Below, piece after piece: positions 24,790 through 33,296 of a stretch of DNA of 64,000 nt (within the stretch, counting starts at the first letter, position 1; each line of letters starts with the position of its first letter). The stretch covers positions 124,001 through 188,000 of the forward strand of contig NZ_STGB01000001.1 of NCBI RefSeq assembly GCF_005222815.1, written 5' to 3'. A program made the translations under genes and the position numbers. Source of the DNA: Roseomonas sp. AR75. GTDB taxonomy: Bacteria; Pseudomonadota; Alphaproteobacteria; Acetobacterales; Acetobacteraceae. The notes under the pieces were generated by a model, which worked only from the letters and a program-made list of their open reading frames with translations, was not told the DNA's origin and made no database searches.

Positions 24790-24831
24790 TAGAGCCTGCG
24801 GAGTGAGCGCGGGCGAACGCAGCATGCTCTA
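24790..24831. repeat. Second palindromic element, adjacent to the first
   Basis: TAGAGC-CTGCG at 24790-24800 faces CGCAG (24818-24822) and GCTCTA (24826-24831), an imperfect inverted repeat with a CAT bulge. Its last three bases supply the stop codon of the M23 peptidase on the minus strand. With the preceding palindrome it makes a paired repeat unit between two convergent genes. Confidence 0.5.
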
Positions 24832-25314
24832 GCGCGGCGGGCAGGGCTGCAGGCCGAAGGCGGGGGCGGGGTCCACGCGCTGGCCGTTTTCCACGAGTTC
24901 CAGGTGCAGATGCGTGCCGTAGGTGATGCCGGTGCGGCCGATGCGCCCGATCGGCTCCCCGGCCGCGACGCGGCGCTGTCCGTTCGCCAGCCTGGGCGCG
25001 ACGGTGCCGAGATGGGCGTAGCGCGTGAGGCGGCCATCAGCGTGCCGCAGCTCGATCTCAAGGCCCACGCCGGCGCGCGTGGTGCGGCGGATCGCCACCA
25101 CCTCGCCGGCGGCCGCGGCGCGTACCCAGGCGCCGGCGGGGGCGGGAATGTCGATCCCCTGATGCATGCGGCTGCCGCGCGGGCCGGGATTGGCGCGCGG
25201 GCCGAAGGGCGAGGAGATGCAGGCCGGGGACAGCGGCGGGGAGAACGTCACGGGCTCTGCGCGGAGCGGCAGCGCGATGCCGCATGCCGCGAGCAGGACC
25301 GTGGCCCGCGGCAC
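24829..25314 (-). CDS. M23 family metallopeptidase (peptidoglycan endopeptidase-like), exported
   Basis: A small LytM/peptidase-M23 protein of 161 residues from GTG 25314. The start gives a short signal peptide (V-P-R-A-T-V-L-L-A-A-C-G-I-A-L-P). The first metal motif is H-Q-G-I-D-I (family H-x-x-x-D) and the second G-T-H-L-H-L-E (family H-x-H), so both zinc-binding parts are intact. The frame is open to 25392, but that ATG lies in a hairpin and adds no signal sequence. Family members cut cell-wall cross-links or act as amidase activators in the periplasm. It follows the fumarylacetoacetase-like gene on the same strand. Confidence 0.8.
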   Translation of the reverse strand: MPRATVLLAACGIALPLRAEPVTFSPPLSPACISSPFGPRANPGPRGSRMHQGIDIPAPAGAWVRAAAAGEVVAIRRTTRAGVGLEIELRHADGRLTRYAHLGTVAPRLANGQRRVAAGEPIGRIGRTGITYGTHLHLELVENGQRVDPAPAFGLQPCPPR

Positions 25315-25378
25315 GGCGCGGCATGCGGATGAACCGCAGCCGGGCTGCCCGCCGCTGCCCTCTGACGAAGGCAGGGGG

Positions 25379-25401
25379 CCGGGGACGATCATCGTCCCCG
25401 G
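25379..25401. terminator. Palindromic hairpin after the fumarylacetoacetase-like gene
   Basis: CCGGGGACG and CGTCCCCGG (25379-25387 and 25393-25401) enclose ATCAT, giving a 9-bp GC stem ten bases after the stop of the upstream minus-strand gene. There is no T-run on the minus strand, so termination would be inefficient or factor-dependent. Confidence 0.4.
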
Positions 25402-25410
25402 AATCCGACG

Positions 25411-26367
25411 CTACGCCTGCGCGTACTTCCCCGCCGTTTGCTTCGCGAGCACGCCGGTGGTGGGCGGCGTCTCGCCCTTCGCCCGCAGCTTCTCCGCTTC
25501 CTCGTGTCGGCTGCCGCGCGTCCAGCTCCGCTTCAGCTCGTCGCGCACGTTGAAGTGCAGCTTGCCCATGCCGGCGACCTCCAGCTCCACCCGGTCGCCG
25601 TCATGCAGCGCGGAGAGGCCGCGATGATTGGTTCCCGTCGCCACGACGTCGCCCGGCTCCAGCGTATGGATGCTGCTGAGCCAGGCAATGCATTTCGGGA
25701 TCTTGTGGGCCATGTCGCTGGTGTTGAAGGACTGCCGCACATCGCCGTTGATGGTGAGCCGGACATCGAGGTTCTGCGGGTCCGCGACCTCGTCGGCGGT
25801 GACGATCCAGGGACCCATGGGCGCGAAGGTGTCGCGCGACTTCGCCTGGAAGAACACGTTGTTGGCCGGCGGCATGCCACGGGCCGAGCCGTCGATGAAG
25901 TTCATGTAGCCGAACACGTGGCTCATCGCCTCGGCCTCGGACACGTTGGTCGCACGCTTGCCGATGACGAGCGCGAGTTCCGCCTCCGCCTCGAAGACGA
26001 TTGCGGGTATGTCGGGCAGGACCATGGTGTCGCCGGTGCCGATCACCGCGCTCGGCGACTTGTGGAAGGCGTTGATCGGCGGCGGCGCGGGCAGCGTGCC
26101 GTTCTCCATGTAGTTCACGGCCATGCAGTCGATCTGGCGTGCGCGCGGCAGCGGGGCGCGGATGCGGACGGAGCCGAGCGGCGTGGCCGTGGCGCCGGCG
26201 ACATGCGCTTCCAGCCGGGCGCGATGCGCTGCGAAATCGGCGATCAGCGCGGGCATCAGGTCCTGCGTGTCGCGATGCGGCAGGCCGGTGAGCAGGGCGG
26301 TGACATCCACGATGCCCTCGCCCTTCAGCACGCCAAGTCGGAAGTCGTTGAAGTAGGTGAGCCGCAT
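25411..26367 (-). CDS. Fumarylacetoacetate hydrolase family protein
   Basis: A 318-residue protein of the FAH fold, whose members hydrolyse or decarboxylate 2-oxo acids in aromatic and related breakdown pathways using Mg2+ or Mn2+. The metal-binding E-x-E appears in F-E-A-E-A-E-L-A-L-V-I-G-K and the downstream Asp in G-Y-M-N-F-I-D-G-S-A-R-G. The C-terminal L-E-P-G-D-V-V-A-T-G-T block is the usual family end. ATG 26367 is preceded by GGGGGAAACGC, a good ribosome-binding site; the open frame further upstream lacks one. It diverges from the ABC transporter operon across about 236 bases that include a poly-G run. Confidence 0.86.
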   Translation of the reverse strand: MRLTYFNDFRLGVLKGEGIVDVTALLTGLPHRDTQDLMPALIADFAAHRARLEAHVAGATATPLGSVRIRAPLPRARQIDCMAVNYMENGTLPAPPPINAFHKSPSAVIGTGDTMVLPDIPAIVFEAEAELALVIGKRATNVSEAEAMSHVFGYMNFIDGSARGMPPANNVFFQAKSRDTFAPMGPWIVTADEVADPQNLDVRLTINGDVRQSFNTSDMAHKIPKCIAWLSSIHTLEPGDVVATGTNHRGLSALHDGDRVELEVAGMGKLHFNVRDELKRSWTRGSRHEEAEKLRAKGETPPTTGVLAKQTAGKYAQA

Positions 26368-26492
26368 GCGTTTCCCCCGGGATCGGCTGGGCGGCACGGC
26401 CTGTGCCGCGCATGGATGACCGCCACGACATTGAGTCGCCGCCGATGCGACGGCGAGGCTAGGAGGCGGTTCCTCAGGCCGTCAAGCAGCCC

Positions 26493-26505
26493 GGGGGGGG
26501 GGGGG
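26493..26505. repeat. Homopolymeric G13 tract in a divergent intergenic region
   Basis: Thirteen consecutive G followed by further short G runs lie between the divergent fumarylacetoacetase-like and ABC-binding-protein genes. The rest of this 236-base space holds the candidate promoter at 26541-26568 and otherwise nothing I can interpret. Such tracts can vary in length, but this one may also reflect sequencing of a difficult region. Confidence 0.6.
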
Positions 26506-26540
26506 CGGGCGGGATCGCGGCGGCAGTTGCAAATGACCGG

Positions 26541-26568
26541 TTGTTCACGAACGCGCCTCAGCTATGCT
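26541..26568 (+). promoter_or_regulatory. Candidate promoter for the NitT/TauT-type ABC operon
   Basis: TTGTTC (26541-26546) and TATGCT (26563-26568) are 16 bases apart, in the right place and orientation for the ABC operon starting at 26604. Each hexamer matches the sigma-70 consensus only partly. Confidence 0.35.
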
Positions 26569-26603
26569 GAACGCCAAGAAGTCAAGACTGGAGGAGAACG
26601 TTC

Positions 26604-27632
26604 ATGAGCATCAACGCGACAAGGCTGGCGCGGCGAAGCGCGCTCGGGCTGCTGGCCCTTCCGCTTCTGGCGCGCGGCGCCGCCGCGCAGGGCCGCAACC
26701 TGCGCCAGATCGTCTTCGTGCAGCCCAGCCCGTCGGCCATCAATTCCTACCCGATCTTCGTCGGCATGGGTGAAGGCTACTTCCAGGCTGAGGGGCTGAC
26801 GGTGCGGTCGGAGGCCGTGAACGGCTCCGGCCCGGTGCTCCAGGCGCTCTCCTCCGGCCAGGCGCAGTTCGGCCGGCCCGGCCCGGGCCCCGTGCTGCGG
26901 GCGCGGGCGCGCGGGGTGGACGTGGTGTTCCTCTACAACTCGCTGCCGCGCAGTTCCTTCGGCATCCTGGTGAAGACCGGTTCCAGCTACCGGACGCCCG
27001 ACCAGCTTCGCGGCAAGGTCATCGGCGTCGGCACCGCGGATGGCGCGGAAGTCGGCTTTGCGCGTGCCATCCTGAGCGACCTCGGCATGCAGGAGCCGCG
27101 CGACTACCGCTTCATCCCCGTGGGCGATGGCGGCCCGGCGGTGGCCGGCTTCATGCGTGGCGACATCGAGGCGTATGTCGGTTCCACCGCCGACGCGGCG
27201 ATCCTGAACTTCCGTGGCATGGCGGTGCGCGACATCACGCCGGACCGCTACCAGACCTTCTTCGGCAACGGCTACGTCGCCATGGGCCCGTTCATCAACG
27301 CAAACCCGCAGGTGGTGGAGGGCTTCGGGCGCGCGCTGGTGCGCGCGACGCGCTTCACCAACGATCCCGCGAACCGCGACAAGGTGTTGCGACACCTGGC
27401 CGTGGGCAATCCGCAGGAGATCGAGAACCGGAACTTCGCCAACGCGCTGCTCGACCAGGTGCTGGAGAAGGGCAAGCCGCATGATCCCTCGAAGGGCTGG
27501 GGCTGGCAGGACCCGGCGCATTGGGCCGCCTGGCACCAGAGCCTGGTGGACAGCAAGGAACTCGCCGCGCCGCTGCCGAACCTGGAGGCGGCCTACACGA
27601 ACCGCTTCATCGAGGCCTGGAACCGCACCTGA
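26604..27632 (+). CDS. ABC transporter substrate-binding protein, NMT1/SsuA/TauA-like
   Basis: A 342-residue periplasmic receptor. The signal peptide contains A-R-R-S-A-L-G-L-L-A-L-P and ends A-A-A-Q; the twin arginine allows Tat export. The mature part has I-N-S-Y-P-I-F-V-G-M-G-E-G-Y-F-Q-A-E-G-L-T-V, the typical opening of NMT1/THI5-like binding proteins for sulfonates, nitrate, thiamine precursors and similar compounds. TGGAGGAGAA precedes the ATG at 26604. ATPase and permease genes follow with a 1-base gap and a 4-base overlap, so this is a complete import operon. The ligand cannot be read. Confidence 0.88.
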   Translation: MSINATRLARRSALGLLALPLLARGAAAQGRNLRQIVFVQPSPSAINSYPIFVGMGEGYFQAEGLTVRSEAVNGSGPVLQALSSGQAQFGRPGPGPVLRARARGVDVVFLYNSLPRSSFGILVKTGSSYRTPDQLRGKVIGVGTADGAEVGFARAILSDLGMQEPRDYRFIPVGDGGPAVAGFMRGDIEAYVGSTADAAILNFRGMAVRDITPDRYQTFFGNGYVAMGPFINANPQVVEGFGRALVRATRFTNDPANRDKVLRHLAVGNPQEIENRNFANALLDQVLEKGKPHDPSKGWGWQDPAHWAAWHQSLVDSKELAAPLPNLEAAYTNRFIEAWNRT

Positions 27633-27633
27633 C

Positions 27634-28446
27634 ATGTCGGCCGCACGCCTCGAGGCCCTCGCCCCCTCCGGGCAGCGCGGCCGATCCGTCTACGAGCTGC
27701 GCGGGGTCAGCAAGACCTATGCGCGGCGCAACATCCAGGCGCTGGGCAGCGTGGACCTGACGTTGACCGAGGGCAGCTTCTCCGCCGTTATCGGAGCTTC
27801 GGGCTGCGGCAAGTCCACACTGCTGAAGATCATGGCCGGCCTCGTGCCGCCTTCCGCGGGGCGCGTGATGCTGGCGGGCAGCCCGGTGACAGGGCCGCGC
27901 CGCGACATCGGCATGATGTTCCAGCAGGCGACGCTGTTCCCGTGGAAGACGGCGCTGGAAAACGTGGTGCTGCCGATCGAGATCCGCGACGGCAAGGCCG
28001 CCGCGCGCGCCAAGCAGGACGAGGCGCGCGGCTTGCTGGAACTTGTCGGCCTGAAGGGCTTCGAGAACGTCTATCCGAGCGAGCTTTCCGGCGGCATGGC
28101 GCAGCGCGCGGCGATCTGCCGCATGCTGATCATGGAGCCGGCAGTGCTGCTGCTGGACGAGCCCTTCAGCGCTCTGGACGAGCTGACGCGCGACTACATG
28201 AACATGGAACTGCAGCGCATCTGCATGGCGCGCAACGCCACGGCCTTCCTGGTGACGCATTCGATTTCCGAGGCGGTGATCCTCTCCGACACGGTCTACG
28301 TAATGTCGCCGCGCCCGGGCCGCTTCGTGGAGGCGGTAGAGGTGGACCTGCCGCGGCCGCGCACGCTGGACATGATCACCACGCCGCGCTTCGGCGCGCT
28401 GGTGGACCGCATCCGTGGCCATCTCGACAAGGGATCCTTCCTGTGA
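27634..28446 (+). CDS. ABC transporter ATP-binding protein, NitT/TauT family
   Basis: ATPase of the preceding importer, 270 residues. It has Walker A G-A-S-G-C-G-K-S-T, Q-loop M-F-Q-Q-A-T-L-F-P-W-K-T (the L-x-P-W form typical of the nitrate/taurine group), signature L-S-G-G-M-A-Q-R, Walker B L-L-L-D-E-P-F-S-A-L-D and the T-H-S H-loop. It starts one base after the binding-protein stop and overlaps the permease start by four bases (GTGA), indicating tight coupling. It would sit on the cytosolic face of the inner membrane. Confidence 0.92.
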   Translation: MSAARLEALAPSGQRGRSVYELRGVSKTYARRNIQALGSVDLTLTEGSFSAVIGASGCGKSTLLKIMAGLVPPSAGRVMLAGSPVTGPRRDIGMMFQQATLFPWKTALENVVLPIEIRDGKAAARAKQDEARGLLELVGLKGFENVYPSELSGGMAQRAAICRMLIMEPAVLLLDEPFSALDELTRDYMNMELQRICMARNATAFLVTHSISEAVILSDTVYVMSPRPGRFVEAVEVDLPRPRTLDMITTPRFGALVDRIRGHLDKGSFL

Positions 28447-29297
28447 GCGACGCCACCCTGCGTGCCGAGCCCGCGCCCGGCGATACCGTCTGGGTCGAGC
28501 AGGTCTCCTGGTTCGATCGCATCCCGCGTTCCGTCGCGATGCTTCTGCTGGCCGTGGCGTTCATCGGGCTGTGGCACCTGGTCTCCACCGTCGGCATCGT
28601 CTCGCCCATCATCCTGCCGACGCCGGCGGAGACCCTGCGGCACCTCATCTTCGTCGGCGAGAACCTGGCGACCGGCGGCTACATGCTCACCTCGCTGCTC
28701 GTCACGCTGCAGGAGCTGGTGATCTCCTTCGCGCTGGCGATCTTCATCGGCTTCACGCTCGGCGTGCTGGTGGGCGAGACCGCCTTCGGCGAGCGTGCGG
28801 TGATGCCCTATCTCGTCGCGCTCGACACCATGCCGAAAGTGGCCTTCGCGCCGATCTTCATCGCCTGGCTCGGCTTCGGGATCGAGAGCAAGGTGGCGCT
28901 GGCGACCTTCATCGCGACCTTCCCGATCGTGGTCGGCACGGCGGCGGGCCTGCATGCGGCGGACGAGAATGCGCGCATGGCCTTCAAGACGATGGGGGCG
29001 ACGCGTTGGCAGACGCTGGTGAAGATGAAGCTGCCGATGGGCCTGCCGCAGTTCTTCACGGGGCTCAAGATCGCCTCGGTCGGCGTGATGGCCGGCGTGA
29101 TCACCGGCGAGTTCCTTGGCGGCGGCAAGGGCTTCGGCGAGCTGATCCGCGTGGCCTCCACCAACCTCGACACGGCGCGGGTCTTCGCGCTGATCCTCTA
29201 TCTCAGCCTGCTCGGATTGCTGACCTTCGGGCTGGTGGTGCTGGCGGAGCGCAAGCTGGTGTTCTGGCACCGGTCCAGCGTGCGCGCGGCAGGATAG
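28443..29297 (+). CDS. ABC transporter permease, NitT/TauT family
   Basis: A 284-residue inner-membrane permease with about six hydrophobic segments. The EAA coupling loop reads N-A-R-M-A-F-K-T-M-G-A-T-R-W-Q-T-L-V-K, followed by the usual L-P-x-x-L-P-Q-F-F-T-G-L-K segment. GTG 28443 overlaps the ATPase stop. It completes the three-gene import operon, which ends just before the convergent DUF1622 gene at 29302. Confidence 0.9.
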   Translation: MSDATLRAEPAPGDTVWVEQVSWFDRIPRSVAMLLLAVAFIGLWHLVSTVGIVSPIILPTPAETLRHLIFVGENLATGGYMLTSLLVTLQELVISFALAIFIGFTLGVLVGETAFGERAVMPYLVALDTMPKVAFAPIFIAWLGFGIESKVALATFIATFPIVVGTAAGLHAADENARMAFKTMGATRWQTLVKMKLPMGLPQFFTGLKIASVGVMAGVITGEFLGGGKGFGELIRVASTNLDTARVFALILYLSLLGLLTFGLVVLAERKLVFWHRSSVRAAG

Positions 29298-29301
29298 ACA
29301 A

Positions 29302-29661
29302 TCAGACCTTGGCGCCCGAAGCCTCGGCGCGGGCGGCAGTCTCGATCTCGCGTTGCAGGAAGAAGTTCAGCAGCGTCCGCAGCGCGGCGATGGCGGCAAG
29401 CTTGCCGATGTCGTCCCAGGTGGGTGCGACCGCGGTGCGCAGGATGTCGGCCGCCAGCGTGAACTCCAGCGCGACGGCGAGCCAGCGCGCCAGGCGCAGC
29501 CGCAGGCCCTCGATGCCGGCTTCGACGCTGCTGGTGCGGCCGACCCAGACGAGGATGCTGCGCCCGACCGCGCCAAGCACGGCGACGGCGATGATCAGCA
29601 CCGCGGCGAGCTCGACGCCGATCGCGACCCATTGCGTGACGTGCTTGATCAGCTCTTCCAT
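29302..29661 (-). CDS. DUF1622 family membrane protein
   Basis: A 119-residue protein with two clear hydrophobic segments near 14-40 and 60-80, matching DUF1622 in length and in the pattern G-x-E-L-A-A-V-L-I-I followed by L-R-L-x-L-A-R-W-L-A-V-A-L-E-F and A-D-I-L-R-T-A. The family is widespread and uncharacterised. It is the last gene of a minus-strand group with DUF924 and the large dehydrogenase, 12 bases after DUF924, and converges on the ABC operon with only 4 bases between stops. Confidence 0.82.
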   Translation of the reverse strand: MEELIKHVTQWVAIGVELAAVLIIAVAVLGAVGRSILVWVGRTSSVEAGIEGLRLRLARWLAVALEFTLAADILRTAVAPTWDDIGKLAAIAALRTLLNFFLQREIETAARAEASGAKV

Positions 29662-29673
29662 CGCGCCAGCGGA

Positions 29674-30249
29674 TCAGAAGCCGCCGCCGGCGTCCAGCCA
29701 GGCCTGCTCGGCCGGGGTGTTGTGGCGGCCGAGCGCGGCATTGCGGTGCGGAAAGCGGCCGAAGCGCCGGATCACCGCGCGGTGCCGCCAGGCGTAGTCG
29801 ATGGTGCCGTCCGGCGCGCGCATGGCGGGATCGTCGCGCAGGCCTTCGAAAAGCGCGACGGAGAGGTCCTGGTCCTCCATCGCCTCGCCATGCTCGAAGG
29901 GCAGGTAGAGGAAGATCCGTTCCACCGGCGTCAGCGCCATGTCGAAGCGGTCCCGCAGCACGGCGTTGCGGGCCACCGCGCGCGCATGGGGATCGGAGGC
30001 GAAGGCGTCGGCATGGCCGCGGAACAGGTTGCGCGGGAACTGGTCCAGCAGCAGCAGTAGCGCCAGCGCGCCCTTCGGCGTTGCCGCCCAGCCATCCAGC
30101 GCCCCCTCTCGCGCCGGGACGACAAGCGCGCCGAATCCCTCGCGGCAGGAGGTGTCGAAGGCCGGGTCCTTGACGAACCAGGCCTTGCGGAAGTTGTCGG
30201 GGCCTTCGGCGAACCAGAAGGCGAGCAGGCGGTCGGCGTCGGGGGTCAT
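29674..30249 (-). CDS. DUF924 family protein
   Basis: A 191-residue soluble, mostly helical protein. DUF924 hallmarks are visible: F-W-F-A-E-G near the start, then L-L-L-L-D-Q-F-P-R-N-L-F-R-G, the stretch F-L-Y-L-P-F-E-H-G-E, and a late F-G-R-F-P-H-R-N. The family resembles tetratricopeptide-like folds and has no agreed function. ATG 30249 overlaps the stop of the upstream FAD/Fe-S dehydrogenase by four bases (ATGA), so the two are translationally coupled. Confidence 0.85.
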   Translation of the reverse strand: MTPDADRLLAFWFAEGPDNFRKAWFVKDPAFDTSCREGFGALVVPAREGALDGWAATPKGALALLLLLDQFPRNLFRGHADAFASDPHARAVARNAVLRDRFDMALTPVERIFLYLPFEHGEAMEDQDLSVALFEGLRDDPAMRAPDGTIDYAWRHRAVIRRFGRFPHRNAALGRHNTPAEQAWLDAGGGF

Positions 30250-33152
30250 GCCAGGGCGCGCTCCAGCAGGAGGACGGAGTGGACAGCCTCGCGGCCAGCA
30301 AGATCGCGGATCTGGTGGCGGCAGGAGGTGCCGTCGGCGACGATGATGGCCTCGGCGCCGGTCTTGCGGATATGCGGCAGCAGTGACAATTCGGCCATCG
30401 CCTTGCTGACCGGCAGGTTCTTCGCCTCGTAGCCGAACGACCCCGCCATGCCGCAGCAGGAGGAGGTGATCGGCGTCACCTTCAGGCCCGGGATGCGGGT
30501 GAGCGCCGCGACGGCGGCGGGGAAGGCGCCAAAGGCCTTCTGGTGGCAGTGGCCGTGGATATGCGCCTCGCCCTCCAGCGGCTTCAGCGCGAGGTCCGGC
30601 TTCGCCTTCGCCAGCCATTCCGAGACGAGCATCGCCCGTGCCGCAAGCTTCTCCGCGGCGTCGCCGGGCAGCAGCGAAAGAAACTCGTCGCGCAGCGTCG
30701 TCAGGCAGGACGGCTCCAGGCCCAGAACGGGGCTTTCCCAGCGGGACAGCACCTCCAGTGTGCGGCGAGCCTCGGCGCGCGCCGCGTCTATCATGCCGGC
30801 CGCCAGGTAGGTGCGGCCATCGTCCAGCGGGCGCATGCCGCGGAGCGGGCGCGCCACGGCGGGATCGGCGCCGGCGGCGCGCAGCACGCGCAACGCCGCG
30901 CGGAGATTTTCCGGCTCGAAGTAGCGGTTGAACAGGTCGGGCAGCAGGATGACCTCGTCCGCGCGTCCATCCGGCTCGCGGCACTCCCAGTCGTGGAAGG
31001 CGTTTCGGCGGAAGCGCGGCAGCTTGCGGTCGGCGAAGCCGAGCAGCTTTGGCGCACCGGGAATCATGGCGGGCCAATTGACGAAGGGCGCCAGCATCGC
31101 GGCGAACGGTGCCCAGCGCGGCATGCTCGCGATGATGCGGTCCTTGGGCGAGAGCCCGCGCGCGGCGTTGCGCGCGGCCGCGGCCTCCAGCTTCATCTTC
31201 GCCATGTCCACGCCGGTCGGGCATTCGCGCTTGCAGCCCTTGCACGCAACGCAAAGGGAGAGCGCATCCGCCACCTCGTCCGAGGCAAGCCCGCCGGGGA
31301 TCTGGCCCGTCAGCGCAAGCCGCAGCGTGTTGGCGCGGCCGCGGGTGACGTGCTGCTCGTCGCGCGTCGCGCGGTAGCTCGGGCACATCGTGCCGGCATC
31401 GAACTTCCGGCAGGTGCCGTTGTTGTTGCACATCTCGACCGCGCCGAGCAGGCCGCCTTGCGGGCCGGGCCAGGCCGACCAGTCGAGCGCAGGCGTCACG
31501 GTGCGATCGGGCGTGTAGCCGTCGAAGTAGCGCAGCAGGCTGCGGTCATCCATCCGCGGCGGATGCACGACCCGGTTCGGGTTGAGCAGGCCATGCGGCA
31601 GCGCCGGCGTCGCGGGGTCGAAGGCGTCCTTCACCTGTTCGAAGGCGCGCACGATGCGGGCGCCGAACATCGGCTCGTGGAACTCGCTGCGCACGATGCC
31701 GTCGCCATGCTCGCCGGAATGGCTGCCCTTGTACTCGCGCACCAGCGCGAAGCATTCTTCGGCGATCGCGCGCATCTTCGTCACGTCCGCCCCGTCCTTC
31801 ATGTTCAGGACGGGGCGGACATGCAGGCAGCCGACGCTCGCATGGGCATACCAGGTGCCCTTGGTGCCGTGGCGTTCGAACACGTCGTTCAGGCGTTCGG
31901 TGTAGTCGGCCAGGTCCTCCAGCGCGACGGCGGCGTCCTCGATGAAGGAGACCGGCTTCCCGTCGCCCTTCATGCTCATCATGATGTTGAGGCCCGCTTC
32001 GCGCACCTCCGCGACCTGCGCCTGGAAGCTGGCATCGGTGACGCGCACCACCTGGCCGGGCAGGCCGAGGTCGCCCATCATTTCCTCCAGCCGATCCAGC
32101 GCCGCAAGCAACGGCGCGTCCTCATGGCCGTGGAATTCCACGATCAGCAGGCTGTCAGGCTCGCCGATCAGGATGCGGTCGATCGTGTTGCGGTAGATCG
32201 GGATGGAGCGGCCAAGATCGATCATCGTCCGGTCCACCAGCTCCACCGCCTCGGGGTCCAGCGTGACGAGATGCTGGGAGGCCTCCATTGCGCGGCGGAA
32301 CGACGGGAACTGGCAGATGCCGAGCATCTTGCGCGGCTTGATCGGCCACAGCTTGAGATCGAGCGCGGCGGAGAAGGCGAGGGTGCCCTCGCTGCCCACC
32401 AGCAGGCGTGCCAGGCTCGCGCGACCGTTCGTACGCGCATCCGGCGTCAGCGCATCCAGGTTGTAGCCACCGACGCGGCGGAGCTGGTGCGGGAACTTCG
32501 CTGCGATCTCCTCCGCCTCGCGCGCGCCGATGGCGCGCAGCTTCGCCACGATGTCCCCGACGGAAGGCGGCACGTCGGGGCCGAGATTGTCCGGCAAGTC
32601 GCCGAAGGTGAAGCGGGTGCCGTCCGCCAGGATCGCGTCGATGGCACGGACATTGTCGGCCATCAGCCCGTAGCGGATCGACTTGGAGCCGCAGGAATTG
32701 TTCCCGGCCATGCCGCCGATGGTGCAGCGCATCCAGGTCGAGGGATCGACCGGATAGAAGTGTTTGTGCGCCTTCAAGGCTTCGTTGAGGGCACCGAGCG
32801 TGATGCCCGGTTCCACGCGCGCGGTATCGCCCTCGATGGACAGCACGCGGCGCAGGAACTTGGTGCAATCCACCACCAGCGCGCGGTTCACCGTCTGGCC
32901 GCACTGGCTGGTGCCGCCGCCGCGTGGCAGGACGGGAATACCTTCCTCGCGGCAGATCGCCATCGCCGCCGCGACATCCTCCGCGCTGCGCGGCACCAGC
33001 ACGCCGACCGGCTCCATCTGGTAGATGCTGGCATCGGTGGCGTAGCGGCCGCGATCGCCGGGCGAGAACAGCACCTCGCCCTGCGTCTCCCGCCGGAGCC
33101 GGTCCGCGAGCCGGCTGTCCCCGATCTTGGCGCGCCCGGTGATGGCGTTCAT
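30246..33152 (-). CDS. FAD-binding and 4Fe-4S dehydrogenase, GlcD/YdiJ-like fusion
   Basis: A 968-residue fused oxidoreductase. Residues about 40-270 form the FAD-binding PCMH domain with P-R-G-G-G-T-S-Q-C-G-Q and I-G-G-M-A-G-N-N-S-C-G. A D-lactate/glycolate-oxidase C-terminal domain follows (S-G-E-H-G-D-G). The last third has ferredoxin-like cysteines (C-N-N-N-G-T-C-R, C-V-A-C-K-G-C-K-R-E-C-P) and a cysteine-rich CCG domain with H-G-H-C-H-Q-K and S-S-C-C-G-M-A-G. Relatives oxidise D-2-hydroxyacids such as D-lactate, glycolate or 2-hydroxyglutarate and pass electrons to the membrane. GGGGAGACGAGGC precedes the ATG at 33152, deciding the start. The divergent aminotransferase at 33297 suggests glyoxylate metabolism, but this is inference. 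Confidence 0.88.
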   Translation of the reverse strand: MNAITGRAKIGDSRLADRLRRETQGEVLFSPGDRGRYATDASIYQMEPVGVLVPRSAEDVAAAMAICREEGIPVLPRGGGTSQCGQTVNRALVVDCTKFLRRVLSIEGDTARVEPGITLGALNEALKAHKHFYPVDPSTWMRCTIGGMAGNNSCGSKSIRYGLMADNVRAIDAILADGTRFTFGDLPDNLGPDVPPSVGDIVAKLRAIGAREAEEIAAKFPHQLRRVGGYNLDALTPDARTNGRASLARLLVGSEGTLAFSAALDLKLWPIKPRKMLGICQFPSFRRAMEASQHLVTLDPEAVELVDRTMIDLGRSIPIYRNTIDRILIGEPDSLLIVEFHGHEDAPLLAALDRLEEMMGDLGLPGQVVRVTDASFQAQVAEVREAGLNIMMSMKGDGKPVSFIEDAAVALEDLADYTERLNDVFERHGTKGTWYAHASVGCLHVRPVLNMKDGADVTKMRAIAEECFALVREYKGSHSGEHGDGIVRSEFHEPMFGARIVRAFEQVKDAFDPATPALPHGLLNPNRVVHPPRMDDRSLLRYFDGYTPDRTVTPALDWSAWPGPQGGLLGAVEMCNNNGTCRKFDAGTMCPSYRATRDEQHVTRGRANTLRLALTGQIPGGLASDEVADALSLCVACKGCKRECPTGVDMAKMKLEAAAARNAARGLSPKDRIIASMPRWAPFAAMLAPFVNWPAMIPGAPKLLGFADRKLPRFRRNAFHDWECREPDGRADEVILLPDLFNRYFEPENLRAALRVLRAAGADPAVARPLRGMRPLDDGRTYLAAGMIDAARAEARRTLEVLSRWESPVLGLEPSCLTTLRDEFLSLLPGDAAEKLAARAMLVSEWLAKAKPDLALKPLEGEAHIHGHCHQKAFGAFPAAVAALTRIPGLKVTPITSSCCGMAGSFGYEAKNLPVSKAMAELSLLPHIRKTGAEAIIVADGTSCRHQIRDLAGREAVHSVLLLERALA

Positions 33153-33296
33153 GCCTCGTCTCCCCGCATCGGCGGGCGGATTAGCGCGGGGCTGGCCGCA
33201 GGTCGCATCTATAATGCTCATCAATCCAACGGGGCTTACTCATTGGCAGACCGCATGGCCGGACGCTAGACACGCCGCAGCAAGAGGACCCGTCCC

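Noticed and set aside
30543..33269. Plus-strand open frame of about 900 codons opposite the FAD/Fe-S dehydrogenase
   Set aside because: The minus strand encodes all expected FAD and cysteine motifs. The antisense frame has none.
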